A stretch of DNA of 64,000 bases, taken from assembly GCF_017309955.1 (NCBI RefSeq), contig NZ_CP021248.1, forward strand, positions 186,001-250,000, given 5' to 3'. The number at the start of each line of letters is the position of its first letter. Within the stretch, counting starts at the first letter, position 1. The notes under the pieces were generated by a model. The model made no database searches, was not told the origin of the DNA, and was given only the letters and a program-made list of their open reading frames with translations. Below, in pieces: positions 41,868 through 51,033 of the stretch. The position numbers were made by a program, and so were the translations under genes. Origin of the DNA: Novosphingobium sp. KA1. Lineage in GTDB: Bacteria > Pseudomonadota > Alphaproteobacteria > Sphingomonadales > Sphingomonadaceae.

Positions 41868-42798
41868 ACAGACCATGCGCGATGCAGCGATCGCCTGGCA
41901 CTTGCGCCTGACTGACGGTTCGGACGCGGACTGGGGCGGTTTCGCCGACTGGCTCGAAGCCGATCCGCGCCACAACGACATCTACGAAGCCGTCTGCGAC
42001 GCCGACCTGGCGCTGGAGCCGGCGGTGGAGATCGCCCGCGAAGCGCCCGCTGAAGTCGAGGTCGATCCGTTCCCGGAGATGGCGCAGCTGCGCCCCGCAC
42101 GCCGCTGGATGTGGCCTGCAATGGCCGCTTCCGTCGCTTTCGCAGCGCTGGGCACCTGGGCCGGTTCCGGCCTTCTGTCGAGCGATTATTCGGTGCGTAC
42201 CGCACCTGGAGAGACCCGGACTTTCGCGCTGTCCGACGGCACGCGTATCGTCCTTAACGGCGGGACGGAGATCGTGCTGGACAAGTCCGATCCTCGGGTC
42301 GCCACGCTCAAGGGCGGTGAGGCGCAGTTCACCGTTAGTCATGACGCCGCGCGGCCCTTCACGCTGTCGGTCGGTGACCAGCGCATCGTCGATGTGGGCA
42401 CCGTATTCAACGTGCGCAGTGGCAAGGACGTGCTGCGGGTCGAAGTGGCCGAAGGCGCGGTGCGCTTCGAGGACGGTATGACTCGTCTGCGCCTGAATGC
42501 CGGGGATACGCTCGATGCGGGGAGCGGCAACATCGTCGAAGGTTCGAAGCCGGCGGCGGAGATCGGCGGCTGGACACGCGGACGGCTGGTCTATCACGAT
42601 GCACCGATGGTTGAGGTCGCGGCGGATATCACCCGCGCGCGGGGCATTGCCGTCGAACTGGGTTCGGATATTTCGCATCGTCGTTTTTCCGGCGTCATTC
42701 AGCTTGATGGCGATGACGTCTCCCTCCAAAAGCGCGTCGGCACTCTGCTTGGTTTGAAGGTGACGGCAACTGCCGATGGTTGGTCGATTACGCGGTAG
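41851..42798 (+). CDS. FecR-like anti-sigma / sigma regulator
   Basis: A 315-residue FecR protein. The N-terminal cytosolic DUF4880-type domain (AIAWHLRLTDGSDADWGGFA followed by DWLEADPRHNDIYEAV) is followed by one membrane helix (~95-115). A periplasmic FecR domain comes next (TAPGETRTFALSDGTRIVLN, GEAQFTVSHDAARPFTLSVG, VDVGTVFNVRS), then a C-terminal STN-like end. GGAGG lies 6 nt before the ATG at 41851. It links signal from the receptor's N-terminal STN domain to the sigma factor. Confidence 0.93.
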   Translation: MQPLAEQTMRDAAIAWHLRLTDGSDADWGGFADWLEADPRHNDIYEAVCDADLALEPAVEIAREAPAEVEVDPFPEMAQLRPARRWMWPAMAASVAFAALGTWAGSGLLSSDYSVRTAPGETRTFALSDGTRIVLNGGTEIVLDKSDPRVATLKGGEAQFTVSHDAARPFTLSVGDQRIVDVGTVFNVRSGKDVLRVEVAEGAVRFEDGMTRLRLNAGDTLDAGSGNIVEGSKPAAEIGGWTRGRLVYHDAPMVEVAADITRARGIAVELGSDISHRRFSGVIQLDGDDVSLQKRVGTLLGLKVTATADGWSITR

Positions 42799-45151
42799 GA
42801 GATGGGCGCGCGCAAGCCTGGCAACGGCGGTTGCTCTGGCGCTTCCCGTATCGGTTCAGGCGCGGCCCGCGCAGCAGTTCTCGGTTCCGGCCGGGCGGCT
42901 GTCGGACGCACTGATCGTGCTGTCGGAGCAGGCGGGTATCTCGATCGCGATCGGGGACAGCCGCCTCGATACCCTGCGTACGCGCGGGATCAGGGGGCGC
43001 TATGACACGGAGCAGGCGCTGGCCGTGCTGCTTGCGGGCAGTGGCTACGGTTTCGTCTTCGTCGATGCCCGGACCGTGAAGCTGGTGCGGCAGGCCCCGG
43101 CCCCGCGCAAAAGCACTCCCCGCCCCCCGCGCCCATCCCCGCCTGCGGAGGGTTCCGGCCCCGACATCGTCGTCACCGCGACCAAGCAGCGCCTTGGGCT
43201 GCTCGACTACCCTGCCAGTATCTCGGTCGTCGCGCCCGAGCGGACGGAGCTTGCGCGCGCCGGTGGCAAGGGCACCGGCTTCATCCTCGGCAAGCTGCCC
43301 CAGCTTTCCTCCACGAACCTGGGGCCGGGCCGCAACAAGGTGTTCATTCGCGGGATCGCCGACAGCAGCTTCAACGGTTCCAGTCAGGCGACGATCAGCC
43401 AGTACCTGGGCGAAACGCGTCTGATCTACAGTGCGCCCGATCCCGATCTGGCGCTTTACGACATCGCCCGCGTCGAAGTGCTCGAAGGGCCGCAAGGCAC
43501 GCTCTACGGTGCGGGGACGCTGGGCGGCATCATCCGGCTGGTGCCCAACGCGCCCGACCTGCAATCCGATACCTTCGACGTGTCCGCAGGCGTTCGCCTG
43601 ACGCAGGACGGTGCGCCGGGCGGCGACGGGGCGGTGACCGGCAATCTCGTGCTCGCGCGGGGCAAGCTGGCGCTGCGCGCAGTTGCCTACGAAACCGTTG
43701 ACGGCGGCTATATCGACGATGTCGAGCGGGGCTTGCGCGACATCAACCGCAACAAGACCACGGGCTTCCGCGCCGGTTTGCGCTGGCAGCCGGACGTGGC
43801 GTGGACCGTCGACCTGTCGGTCCTCAGCCAGGACATCGCCTCTCGCGACGGGCAATACACCTTGCGGGGTGAGCCGGACCTGACCCGCCGGTCCGCGATC
43901 GCGCAACCGTTCGACAACGACTATCGACTCGCCGACCTCACGGTGCGGCGGGACTGGGGCGCGGTGCAGTTGGTGTCCTCCACCGGCTACGCCGATCACA
44001 CGATCGATTCCACGTTCGACGCGACGCCTGGCGGAGCCGCATTGCCGACCGAGTTCACCGAGGAGATCACCGTGCACCTCCTGTCCCACGAGACGAGATT
44101 GTCGGGCAGTTGGGGCGGATCGGGGACCTGGCTGGCCGGGTTCGGCGTCGTGCACAACGACGACCGGGTCGTGCGCAGCATGGGCACGCCCGGCTCGCCG
44201 GACCTGCTCACCAGCCTTTCGAACACGACGCTCGACCTGGCCGGGTTCGGGGAAGTCGGGGTGCCGATCACGAAAACGCTCGTGCTGACCGCAGGCGGAC
44301 GGCTGAGCTACGTGCGGCAGACGAGCCAGTTCATCGGGCAGATGGCCTCCGAGGATTTCGAGCCCGTACGCACCCAGAAGCGGTTCCTTCCCTCTGCCGC
44401 GATTTCGTGGACGGCGCGGCCCGGACTGCTCGTCTATGGCCGTTTTCAGCAGGGCTATCGTCCCGGCGGGCTGCAAGTGACGGGTTCCTCCAACTCGCAG
44501 AGCGCCGAGCGTTTCGGGGCCGACCGTATCCGCACCGTCGAGGCGGGCGTTCGTTTCGGGATGGAGAAGGATGCCCGCCTCTCGGGAAGCCTTGCGTTCT
44601 CGTTGGCGCAGTGGCGGGACGTGCAGGCTGATCTCGTGGGCCTGGACGGGCTGCCCTATATCGCCAACATCGGTTCCGGCCGTGTGAAGAACGTGGCGTT
44701 TTCGCTGGCATGGCGCGCTCAGGACCATCTGTCGTTCGAAGCGGCGGGCTTCCTCAATTCCAGCGATTTGTCCAAACCGGCGGCCGCCTTTGCCGACGCC
44801 ACCGACCGCGACTTGCCCAACATCGCCGACGAAGGCTGGCGCATGGCGACCAAGTACGACCGGGAATTGTCATGGGCGCGGATCACGCTCGACGCAGCGG
44901 TACGTTATGTCGGTCATTCCAAGCTCGCGATCCGCGCGCCTTTCGCGCTGGGGCAGGGGCGCTACTACGACGTATCGACGGGCGCGCGACTGGGCTTCGG
45001 CAAATGGGGCTTGGCGCTGGACCTCGACAACCTGCTCAATACCCGTGCGAATACATTCGCCTTTGGCAATCCCTTCTCCGTCGCGGACGGACTGCAGCAG
45101 ACGCCGATGCGTCCGCGCTCGATCAGGATAGGTTTCGATGCAAGTTTCTGA
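42776..45151 (+). CDS. TonB-dependent receptor with N-terminal STN signalling domain
   Basis: The 791-residue outer-membrane receptor has a signal peptide (~1-29) and a secretin/TonB short N-terminal (STN) domain (QQFSVPAGRLSDALIVLSEQ to about residue 105). A Pro-rich linker, the plug (DIVVTATKQRL at the start, EVLEGPQGTLYGAGTLGGII) and a 22-strand-type barrel end in IRIGFDASF with terminal Phe. The STN domain marks it as a transducer for the FecI/FecR pair. It starts within the last 23 bp of fecR-like. The ligand is unknown; no siderophore genes are nearby. Confidence 0.94.
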   Translation: MVGRLRGRRWARASLATAVALALPVSVQARPAQQFSVPAGRLSDALIVLSEQAGISIAIGDSRLDTLRTRGIRGRYDTEQALAVLLAGSGYGFVFVDARTVKLVRQAPAPRKSTPRPPRPSPPAEGSGPDIVVTATKQRLGLLDYPASISVVAPERTELARAGGKGTGFILGKLPQLSSTNLGPGRNKVFIRGIADSSFNGSSQATISQYLGETRLIYSAPDPDLALYDIARVEVLEGPQGTLYGAGTLGGIIRLVPNAPDLQSDTFDVSAGVRLTQDGAPGGDGAVTGNLVLARGKLALRAVAYETVDGGYIDDVERGLRDINRNKTTGFRAGLRWQPDVAWTVDLSVLSQDIASRDGQYTLRGEPDLTRRSAIAQPFDNDYRLADLTVRRDWGAVQLVSSTGYADHTIDSTFDATPGGAALPTEFTEEITVHLLSHETRLSGSWGGSGTWLAGFGVVHNDDRVVRSMGTPGSPDLLTSLSNTTLDLAGFGEVGVPITKTLVLTAGGRLSYVRQTSQFIGQMASEDFEPVRTQKRFLPSAAISWTARPGLLVYGRFQQGYRPGGLQVTGSSNSQSAERFGADRIRTVEAGVRFGMEKDARLSGSLAFSLAQWRDVQADLVGLDGLPYIANIGSGRVKNVAFSLAWRAQDHLSFEAAGFLNSSDLSKPAAAFADATDRDLPNIADEGWRMATKYDRELSWARITLDAAVRYVGHSKLAIRAPFALGQGRYYDVSTGARLGFGKWGLALDLDNLLNTRANTFAFGNPFSVADGLQQTPMRPRSIRIGFDASF

Positions 45152-45884
45152 GAAGCGCCTGCTGGCCTCGATCCACGACGTCGCGCCCTGCTTCGAAAGC
45201 CAGGTGGACCGGCTTGCCGACCTGATCGAGGCGCGGCTCGGCCCGGCGCGTTATGCCATGCTGGTGGTGCCCGATCACTGGGGCCGTGCTCCGCTTGCCG
45301 AGGCGCGCGGGTTCCAGGCCCGGCTGCGTGCCTGGGCGGACAGCGGGGTGGAGATGTTCGTGCATGGCTGGTTCCACCGCGATACCGCCGAGCACAAGGG
45401 CGCGGCCAGCCTGAAGGCGCGGCACATGACGGCGGGCGAGGGGGAGTTCCTGGGCCTTTCCCATGCCGAGGCCCTGCAGCGCATGCGCGACGGCAAGGCG
45501 CTGGTCGAGGACATCATCGGCAAACCGGCCGCCGGTTTCATCGCGCCCGCCTGGCTCTACGGTCCGGGCGCGATGCAGGCGCTGGGTGAATGCGGCTTTG
45601 CTCTGGCCGAGGACCACATGCGCGTGTGGCGACCGGGGCAAGAGGACAAGCCGCTGGCGCGCGGACCGGTAGTCACCTGGGCATCGCGCAGCACGATGCG
45701 CACGGCGTCCTCGCTGGCCTTCGCGGCGTTGGCGCGGCCGGCGCTGCAGCCGCTGCGGACCTTGCGGCTGGCGGTCCACCCCGGGGACGTGACCAAGGCC
45801 TCGATCGTCGCCAGCATCGATGCCACCTTGCGGGCTTTCTCCCGTCGCCATGTCCCGGGCCGCTACGCCGACCTCCTGAAATAA
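45138..45884 (+). CDS. DUF2334 / polysaccharide-deacetylase-like protein
   Basis: A 248-residue cytosolic protein of the DUF2334, NodB-like deacetylase superfamily. LLASIHDVAP near the start carries the His-Asp metal motif, and VEMFVHGWFHRD (~72-83) has the second His motif. GFIAPAWLYGP and RLAVHPGD follow the fold's later motifs. It overlaps the receptor's end by 14 bp but functionally belongs to the polysaccharide cluster that follows. Deacetylation of a glycan precursor is the likely but unproven role. Confidence 0.8.
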   Translation: MQVSEKRLLASIHDVAPCFESQVDRLADLIEARLGPARYAMLVVPDHWGRAPLAEARGFQARLRAWADSGVEMFVHGWFHRDTAEHKGAASLKARHMTAGEGEFLGLSHAEALQRMRDGKALVEDIIGKPAAGFIAPAWLYGPGAMQALGECGFALAEDHMRVWRPGQEDKPLARGPVVTWASRSTMRTASSLAFAALARPALQPLRTLRLAVHPGDVTKASIVASIDATLRAFSRRHVPGRYADLLK

Positions 45885-45907
45885 TTTGCATATCCCCGCA
45901 CCGGGGA

Positions 45908-45934
45908 GTGCGGGTCCTGTCGGGGCGCGGAGTC
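45908..45934 (+). promoter_or_regulatory. 27-nt leader shared with the gene at 49825
   Basis: The sequence starting GTGCGGGTCCTG and ending CGCGGAGTC matches 22 of 27 bases, ungapped, with 49790-49816. Both copies end 8 nt before an ATG if this gene starts at 45943. The GTGCGGG also pairs with CCCGCAC at 45895-45901 to make a hairpin. Confidence 0.55.
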
Positions 45935-45942
45935 CCATGGGC

Positions 45943-47106
45943 ATGACGGAGCCCTTGCGGATCGCAATACCCATCCACAGCTTCGAACCCGGTGGGGTCG
46001 AGCGTGTGGCTCTCAATCTGGCTGAACGCTGGCAGCAGACCGGCCACCAGGTGTCCATCGTCCTGGGACGGGACGAAGGCTCGGATCGGGGGCGCGTCAG
46101 CGCGCACCTCGACTACCGGATCGTCTCGAGCCGCGTGCCGACCGCGCGGTTCGAGACGCTCTGGATGATCTGGTGCTTCTTCCTGCATCTTTCCCGCGAG
46201 CGGGTGGACGTGATCTTCTGCCCCGGCAACACATACGCGATCGTCTGCGTCGCCGCCCGCCTTCTGCTGGGCGAGCGCTGCCCGCCCATCGTGAGCAAGG
46301 TGAGCAACGACCTCGTGCGGCGCGACAAGTCGATCTTCCGGCGGCGCGTCTACCAGTTGTGGTTGCGGGTGCAGGGGATGACTCTGGACCGGTTCGTGGC
46401 GCTGGCCGAACCCATGCACGGCGAGATCGTCCAATCCATGTCAGTGGGGGCACATCGTGTCACGACCATCCACGATCCGGCGCTCACCGAGGCGCGCTAT
46501 GACCGTCTCTTGGCGATCCCCCGCATTCAGAGGAGCCGCCATCGCTATCGCTTCCTGGCGCTTTCGCGTCTCGTGCCCCAGAAGAACCTCGAAGTCATGC
46601 TGCGGGCCTTCGCCGCCGGCTTCAGGCCGGGCGACGAACTCACGATCGTGGGCGACGGGCCGGAACGGGCGCAACTCGAAGCGCTCGTGCGCGGTCTGGC
46701 GATCGAGGAAAAGGTGCGCTTTCGCGGCCATGTGATTGATCCCGACCCTTATCTGCGGGACGCCGACTGCCTTCTGCTTTCCTCGAACTACGAGGGCGTG
46801 CCGGCCGTCGTCCTGGAAGCGATCGCCGCCGGGCTTCAGATCGTCGCCACCGACTGTTCCTCCAGCATGAAGGAACTGGCCGGACGAGGGGTGCGCGCCA
46901 CGCTGGTGCCGGTCGGGGACATCGACGCGATGGCGCGGGAAATTGCGCATGCGGACGAGCTTCCGCGGCCCGGCCCGATGCAGCGCGAGTATTCGCACCG
47001 CTTTACTGTCGAGATCGCTGCCGGAGCCTACGTGACGACCATGCGGCGGGCCATTGCTTCGGCCAGACATATGCGGGTCCTGATGGCCTCGCCAACGCTG
47101 CGATAA
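45943..47106 (+). CDS. GT4-type glycosyltransferase
   Basis: The 387-residue glycosyltransferase has the GT-B fold. The N-terminal domain has IHSFEPGGVERVALNLAERW (glycine-rich acceptor loop). The C-terminal domain has FLALSRLVPQKNLEVMLRAF, LTIVGDGPERAQLE and the EX7E motif in YEGVPAVVLEAIAAG. It transfers a nucleotide-activated sugar during surface glycan assembly. The start at 45943 (MTEPLRIAIPI) is preferred over the ATG at 45937 because it gives the same spacing to the shared leader as the gene at 49825. Confidence 0.92.
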   Translation: MTEPLRIAIPIHSFEPGGVERVALNLAERWQQTGHQVSIVLGRDEGSDRGRVSAHLDYRIVSSRVPTARFETLWMIWCFFLHLSRERVDVIFCPGNTYAIVCVAARLLLGERCPPIVSKVSNDLVRRDKSIFRRRVYQLWLRVQGMTLDRFVALAEPMHGEIVQSMSVGAHRVTTIHDPALTEARYDRLLAIPRIQRSRHRYRFLALSRLVPQKNLEVMLRAFAAGFRPGDELTIVGDGPERAQLEALVRGLAIEEKVRFRGHVIDPDPYLRDADCLLLSSNYEGVPAVVLEAIAAGLQIVATDCSSSMKELAGRGVRATLVPVGDIDAMAREIAHADELPRPGPMQREYSHRFTVEIAAGAYVTTMRRAIASARHMRVLMASPTLR

Positions 47107-47152
47107 TCGCGAACTTCCCCTGGATATCCCGTTCACTCTCAAGGAATTCCTT

Positions 47153-48082
47153 GTGCTTCAGCCCCCTTCTCTTTCAATGGCGGAACGACCGAACGTCCTG
47201 CTTCGCGCGCAGGATACGCTATCGTGGAAGCGCCGGACTGCGCTGTTGCCGGTCCTGTTCTCGATCCTGATCGCGCTTGGGGTGGTCCTCGAGCTGCGCG
47301 GCATGGACACGGTGCGGATCCTGTCCATGGTCCCTCGCGATCCGGGCTTCTGGATCGTCTTCGCGCTCAGCTATCTCGCCGGTCCCGGCAGCGAGTGGTT
47401 CATCTATCGCCGCTTGTGGCAGCTCCCCGTGGAAGGTTTCGCGGCGCTGCTGCGCAAGCTGGTGTGCAACGAACTTCTGCTCGGCTATCTGGGGGAGGCC
47501 TATTTCTATGCCTGGGCGCGCCAGCGCAGCGCCATGACTGCGGCGCCGTTCGGGGCGATCAAGGACGTGTCGATCCTCTCCGCCATGGCGGGCAACGGGG
47601 TCACGCTCGTCCTGCTGGTGGTGCTGTGGCCGTTCCTCGGCTCGTCCACCATCGGTTTCGAGAACCGCGCGGTCATGCTTTCGCTGTCGGTAGTGCTGGC
47701 GACGTCGATCCTGGCGATGGCGTTCCGGCGCCGGATATTCTCGCTGGACCGCGATGCGCTCTGGTACATCACCATCATGCATCTGTGGCGCATCGTCATC
47801 ACGACGATCCTCTCGGCGGTGCTGTGGCACATGGTGCTCCCCTCGGTCCCGGCGATGTGGTGGCTGCTGCTGGCGACGATGCGCCTGCTGATCTCGCGCC
47901 TGCCGTTCATCCCGAACAAGGACGTGGTCTTCGCAGGGCTTGCCGTCTTCACGCTCGGCCACGAGACCGACATCGCCGCACTCATGACGATGATGGCCTC
48001 GGCGATCCTGCTGGTGCACCTTGTCCTGGGGCTCGGTCTGGTGATGTCCGACCTGCTGCGCCGAGCCGTCGACGCATGGTGA
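47153..48082 (+). CDS. polytopic membrane protein in the polysaccharide cluster
   Basis: A 309-residue inner-membrane protein with about eight predicted helices. It recalls the LPG-synthase/flippase-type (UPF0104-like) membrane family in overall pattern, with GSEWFIYRRLWQLPVEGFAA and LVCNELLLGYLGEAYFYAWA, but I cannot assign it firmly. The start is GTG at 47153 with AAGGA upstream; an ATG at 47177 is possible. It overlaps the next gene by 7 bp. Export or assembly of the glycan is a reasonable guess. Confidence 0.75.
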   Translation: MLQPPSLSMAERPNVLLRAQDTLSWKRRTALLPVLFSILIALGVVLELRGMDTVRILSMVPRDPGFWIVFALSYLAGPGSEWFIYRRLWQLPVEGFAALLRKLVCNELLLGYLGEAYFYAWARQRSAMTAAPFGAIKDVSILSAMAGNGVTLVLLVVLWPFLGSSTIGFENRAVMLSLSVVLATSILAMAFRRRIFSLDRDALWYITIMHLWRIVITTILSAVLWHMVLPSVPAMWWLLLATMRLLISRLPFIPNKDVVFAGLAVFTLGHETDIAALMTMMASAILLVHLVLGLGLVMSDLLRRAVDAW

Positions 48083-48606
48083 TCCGCGCCACGTCGCTGC
48101 TTGTGACTGCGCTGCTGCTCGGCGCGGCGGCGCTCCCCTCTTCGCCTGACCTGGGCAAGAAGGAAGGGCAATGCCGCCGGGATGAGCAGGGGCCGTCGCT
48201 GCTTGTCGATGTCGAGGGACTGAAGGACCGGCAGGGCTCCCTGAAGCTGGAAGTCTATCCCGCCAACGACGAAGACTTCCTGGCGGACGATAACGTCCTG
48301 CTCAACGCCGGAAAGGTTTTCCGACGGGTCGAGGTGCCGGTTCCGCAGACAGGAAGTGTCCGCTTGTGCATCCGTGTTCCGGGACCGGGCACATATGCGG
48401 TCTCGCTGCTGCATGACAGGGATGGCAATCGCAAGTTCGGATGGACCGTCGATGGCATCGGCTTCTCCGGAAACCCGAAGCTGGGCTGGAGCAAGCCGAA
48501 GGCGGCCAGGGTTGCAGTGACAACCGGTGCCGGGCCGACACTGCTGTCCATCTTGATGAACTATCGCAGCGGCCTGGGCGTCGCGCCGCTCAAGCGAAAG
48601 GGCTGA
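48076..48606 (+). CDS. DUF2141 exported protein
   Basis: A 176-residue secreted protein with signal peptide (MVIRATSLLVTALLLGAAAL). The DUF2141 domain (~45-165) has GSLKLEVYPANDEDFL, CIRVPGPGTYAVSLLHDRDG, and NRKFGWTVDGIGFSGNPKLG, the DxDGN..D.G..G..EG.GFS pattern of the family. Function is unknown in general. The ATG overlaps the previous gene's stop region by 7 bp, so it is part of the cluster operon. Confidence 0.88.
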   Translation: MVIRATSLLVTALLLGAAALPSSPDLGKKEGQCRRDEQGPSLLVDVEGLKDRQGSLKLEVYPANDEDFLADDNVLLNAGKVFRRVEVPVPQTGSVRLCIRVPGPGTYAVSLLHDRDGNRKFGWTVDGIGFSGNPKLGWSKPKAARVAVTTGAGPTLLSILMNYRSGLGVAPLKRKG

Positions 48607-48609
48607 GCC

Positions 48610-49764
48610 TTGAAAATCGTCGATGTCTGCGCCTTTTACAGCCCCCAGGGCGGCGGGGTGCGTACCTATATCGAGCAGAAGCTGCGGATCGGGCCGCAAC
48701 TCGGCCACGAGATCGTCGTCATCGTCCCGGGCGAGGAACATGCGATCGTCGAGCGCGGCCCCGGCGCATCGATCGTCACGTTGCCGTCCCCGCGCTTCCC
48801 GCTGGACCGCAAGTACGGCTACTTCGCCGACGAGGCCGCGCTGCATGCCGCACTGGATGCGCAGAAACCCGATGTGGTGGAGGTCTCGTCGCCCTGGCGC
48901 AGTCCGGCCATGGTGGCCCGCTGGCAGGGCAACGCGCGCCGCAGCCTGGTGATGCACGCCGATCCGCTGTCCGCCTACGCCTATCGCTGGTTTGAGCCGT
49001 TCCTCGCGCGCTCCCGTATCGATCGCGGGTTCGAGCGCTATTGGGATCACTTGCGCGAACTCGGCGTGGCGTTCGACATGACCGTCTGCGCCAACCACGA
49101 CCTTGCGGGCCGGCTTCGTGCGGGCGGAGTGTCCGGTGTACGCGTTCATCCGCTCGGCGTCGAAACCGGCGTTTTCACGCCCGAGCGACGTGATCCGGAA
49201 CTGCGGGCACGGCTTCTGGCCCTGTGCGGCCTTGATCCGAATGCCCGACTGCTGGTGGCGGCGGGCAGGCTGGCGCCGGAAAAGCGCTGGCCGATGGTGG
49301 TGGATGCGGTCGTCGCGGCGAGTGCGCAAGTGCCGGTGGGCCTGGTCCTGTTCGGCGAAGGCCGCGAGAAGCGCGCGATCCGCAGCGCTATCGCCGGCAA
49401 TCCGCACGTCCGCCTGTTCGAGCCCGAGCGCGATCGCTTTGCCTTCGCCGCAATCCTGGCGAGCGCCGATGCCGTCGTCCACGGCTGCGAGGCCGAGACC
49501 TTCTGCATGGTCGGCGCCGAAGCACGGGCCAGCGGAACAACCGTGATCGTGCCCGATGCGGGGGGCGCTGCCGATCATGCGCTGAACGGCGGCGGGCTGA
49601 CCTTCAAGGCCGGCAACCGTTTCTCGCTGGCGAATGCGATCGTGAAATTCTGCGAGAGCCCGCAAATCCCGCAAGGCCAACGCAAGGTCGTCAGCAACCT
49701 CCAGCATTTCGAGGGGCTTTTCGCCGCTTACGGGGAACTGCGCCGCAGCGTCAGGGCCGCGTGA
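48610..49764 (+). CDS. GT4-type glycosyltransferase (TTG start)
   Basis: The 384-residue glycosyltransferase has an N-terminal domain with DVCAFYSPQGGGVRTYIEQK (glycine-rich GGGVRTY). The C-terminal domain has LLVAAGRLAPEKRWPMVVDA, LVLFGEGREKRAI and the EX7E motif in EAETFCMVGAEARASGTTVI. The start is TTG at 48610, 3 bp after the DUF2141 stop, with AAAGGG upstream; no ATG is available before the GGGVRTY motif. Likely sugar transfer to a lipid-linked glycan. Confidence 0.9.
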   Translation: MKIVDVCAFYSPQGGGVRTYIEQKLRIGPQLGHEIVVIVPGEEHAIVERGPGASIVTLPSPRFPLDRKYGYFADEAALHAALDAQKPDVVEVSSPWRSPAMVARWQGNARRSLVMHADPLSAYAYRWFEPFLARSRIDRGFERYWDHLRELGVAFDMTVCANHDLAGRLRAGGVSGVRVHPLGVETGVFTPERRDPELRARLLALCGLDPNARLLVAAGRLAPEKRWPMVVDAVVAASAQVPVGLVLFGEGREKRAIRSAIAGNPHVRLFEPERDRFAFAAILASADAVVHGCEAETFCMVGAEARASGTTVIVPDAGGAADHALNGGGLTFKAGNRFSLANAIVKFCESPQIPQGQRKVVSNLQHFEGLFAAYGELRRSVRAA

Positions 49765-49789
49765 CGTCGAAAAAATTGTGACGGATGGG

Positions 49790-49816
49790 GTGCGGGTCTT
49801 CGCAGGTCGCGGAGTC
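49790..49816 (+). promoter_or_regulatory. 27-nt leader, second copy
   Basis: It starts GTGCGGGTCTTC and ends CGCGGAGTC; 22 of 27 bases match the leader at 45908-45934. It ends 8 nt before the ATG at 49825 and contains the GGAG ribosome-binding core. An A-run (AAAAAATTGTGA) precedes it, comparable to AAATAATTTGCA before the first copy. Confidence 0.55.
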
Positions 49817-49824
49817 AAGCGACT

Positions 49825-51018
49825 ATGCGCATCGGATTCCTGTTCAACCACGACCAGATACACCAGGTCGCCCATAGTCTTCCGATCGCAATGGCCCTCG
49901 TCGAGATCGGCTTCGGCGGGAAGATCGTGGTCGCCACGACGAACGCGGCGCTGGCGGCCGAGGTGCGGCGCATCGGCGGCGCACATATCGGCTCGACCAT
50001 CGAACATGTTGAACTCGAACCGTCCCCGCTGTCGCGGCGGGTGGATGCACTGCTCGGCAAAGTGGTGCCAGCCGGAAAGCTGCTGATATATCGGGACAAT
50101 CTGGCGTTTTTCCGTGGTCTTGACGTACTGGTGGTGGCGGAGAAGACCTCGCTGATCCTCAAGAAGCGATACGGTCTCACCAACCTCGGCATCGTTCACA
50201 CCCGGCACGGCGCCGGCGACAGGGCCATCGGTTTCAACAAGGCCAGCGCCTGCTTCGACCATGTGCTGTGCTCAGGCCCCAAGATCCGCGACCGGCTTGT
50301 TCAGGAAGCCGGGATGGCCCCCGAGGCGATCACCATCGTCGGCTACCCCAAGTTCGATCTGGTCCGCGAAACCCGGCAGGTCAGCTTTCTTCCCACCGTG
50401 GAGCAGGTCGTGCTCTACAACCCCCACCCGTCGCCGCACCTGTCTTCATGGTATCGCCACGGCCACGGCGTCTTCGAGCAGTTCCTGGGACGCGCCGACC
50501 AAGGGTTGCTGTTCGCCCCGCACGTGATGCTGTTCCAGCGGCAATACGTAGTGACGATCGACAGGCTGACGGTCGATCGGGCGGGAGAGATACCGCCCCG
50601 TTTCCTGCGCGGCGACAACATCAAGGTCGATCTCGGCAGCCGGGCATCGACCGACATGAGCTACACTCTCTCGGCCGACGTCTATCTCGGCGACGCGAGC
50701 AGCCAGGTCTACGAATTCCTGCTGCGGCCGCGGCCCTGCATCTTCCTGAACACCCATGGCCACGAGTGGCATGGCGACCCCAACTTCCGGCACTGGACGG
50801 CCGGGGAGGTCATCACCCGGCCCGAAGAATTGCCACAGGCGCTGGAGCGGGCCGAAGAGCTTCACGCGACCCGTTACCGTACCGTGCAGCAGGACCTGTT
50901 CGCGCAGAGCTTCGATCTCCAGGACACCCCGTCTTCCATTCGTGCCGCGAATGCCGTAGCGGCTTTCGCGGAACGGCGCCGCCGGGATAACCGCCATCTC
51001 AAGCTCGTTCCGGCGTGA
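49825..51018 (+). CDS. CDP-glycerol glycerophosphotransferase-like transferase
   Basis: A 397-residue GT-B-like protein resembling TagB/TagF-type glycerophosphotransferases. It has LGIVHTRHGAGDRAIGFNKA in the middle, VVLYNPHPSPHLSSWYRHGH (the TP.WR-like region), and YTLSADVYLGDASSQVYEFL followed by RPRPCIFLNTH, the ADVLITDYSS..DF motif region. It may add a glycerol-phosphate or sugar-phosphate to the glycan. The ATG at 49825 follows the shared leader. Confidence 0.75.
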   Translation: MRIGFLFNHDQIHQVAHSLPIAMALVEIGFGGKIVVATTNAALAAEVRRIGGAHIGSTIEHVELEPSPLSRRVDALLGKVVPAGKLLIYRDNLAFFRGLDVLVVAEKTSLILKKRYGLTNLGIVHTRHGAGDRAIGFNKASACFDHVLCSGPKIRDRLVQEAGMAPEAITIVGYPKFDLVRETRQVSFLPTVEQVVLYNPHPSPHLSSWYRHGHGVFEQFLGRADQGLLFAPHVMLFQRQYVVTIDRLTVDRAGEIPPRFLRGDNIKVDLGSRASTDMSYTLSADVYLGDASSQVYEFLLRPRPCIFLNTHGHEWHGDPNFRHWTAGEVITRPEELPQALERAEELHATRYRTVQQDLFAQSFDLQDTPSSIRAANAVAAFAERRRRDNRHLKLVPA

Positions 51019-51033
51019 GTACAAAGACTGGTA

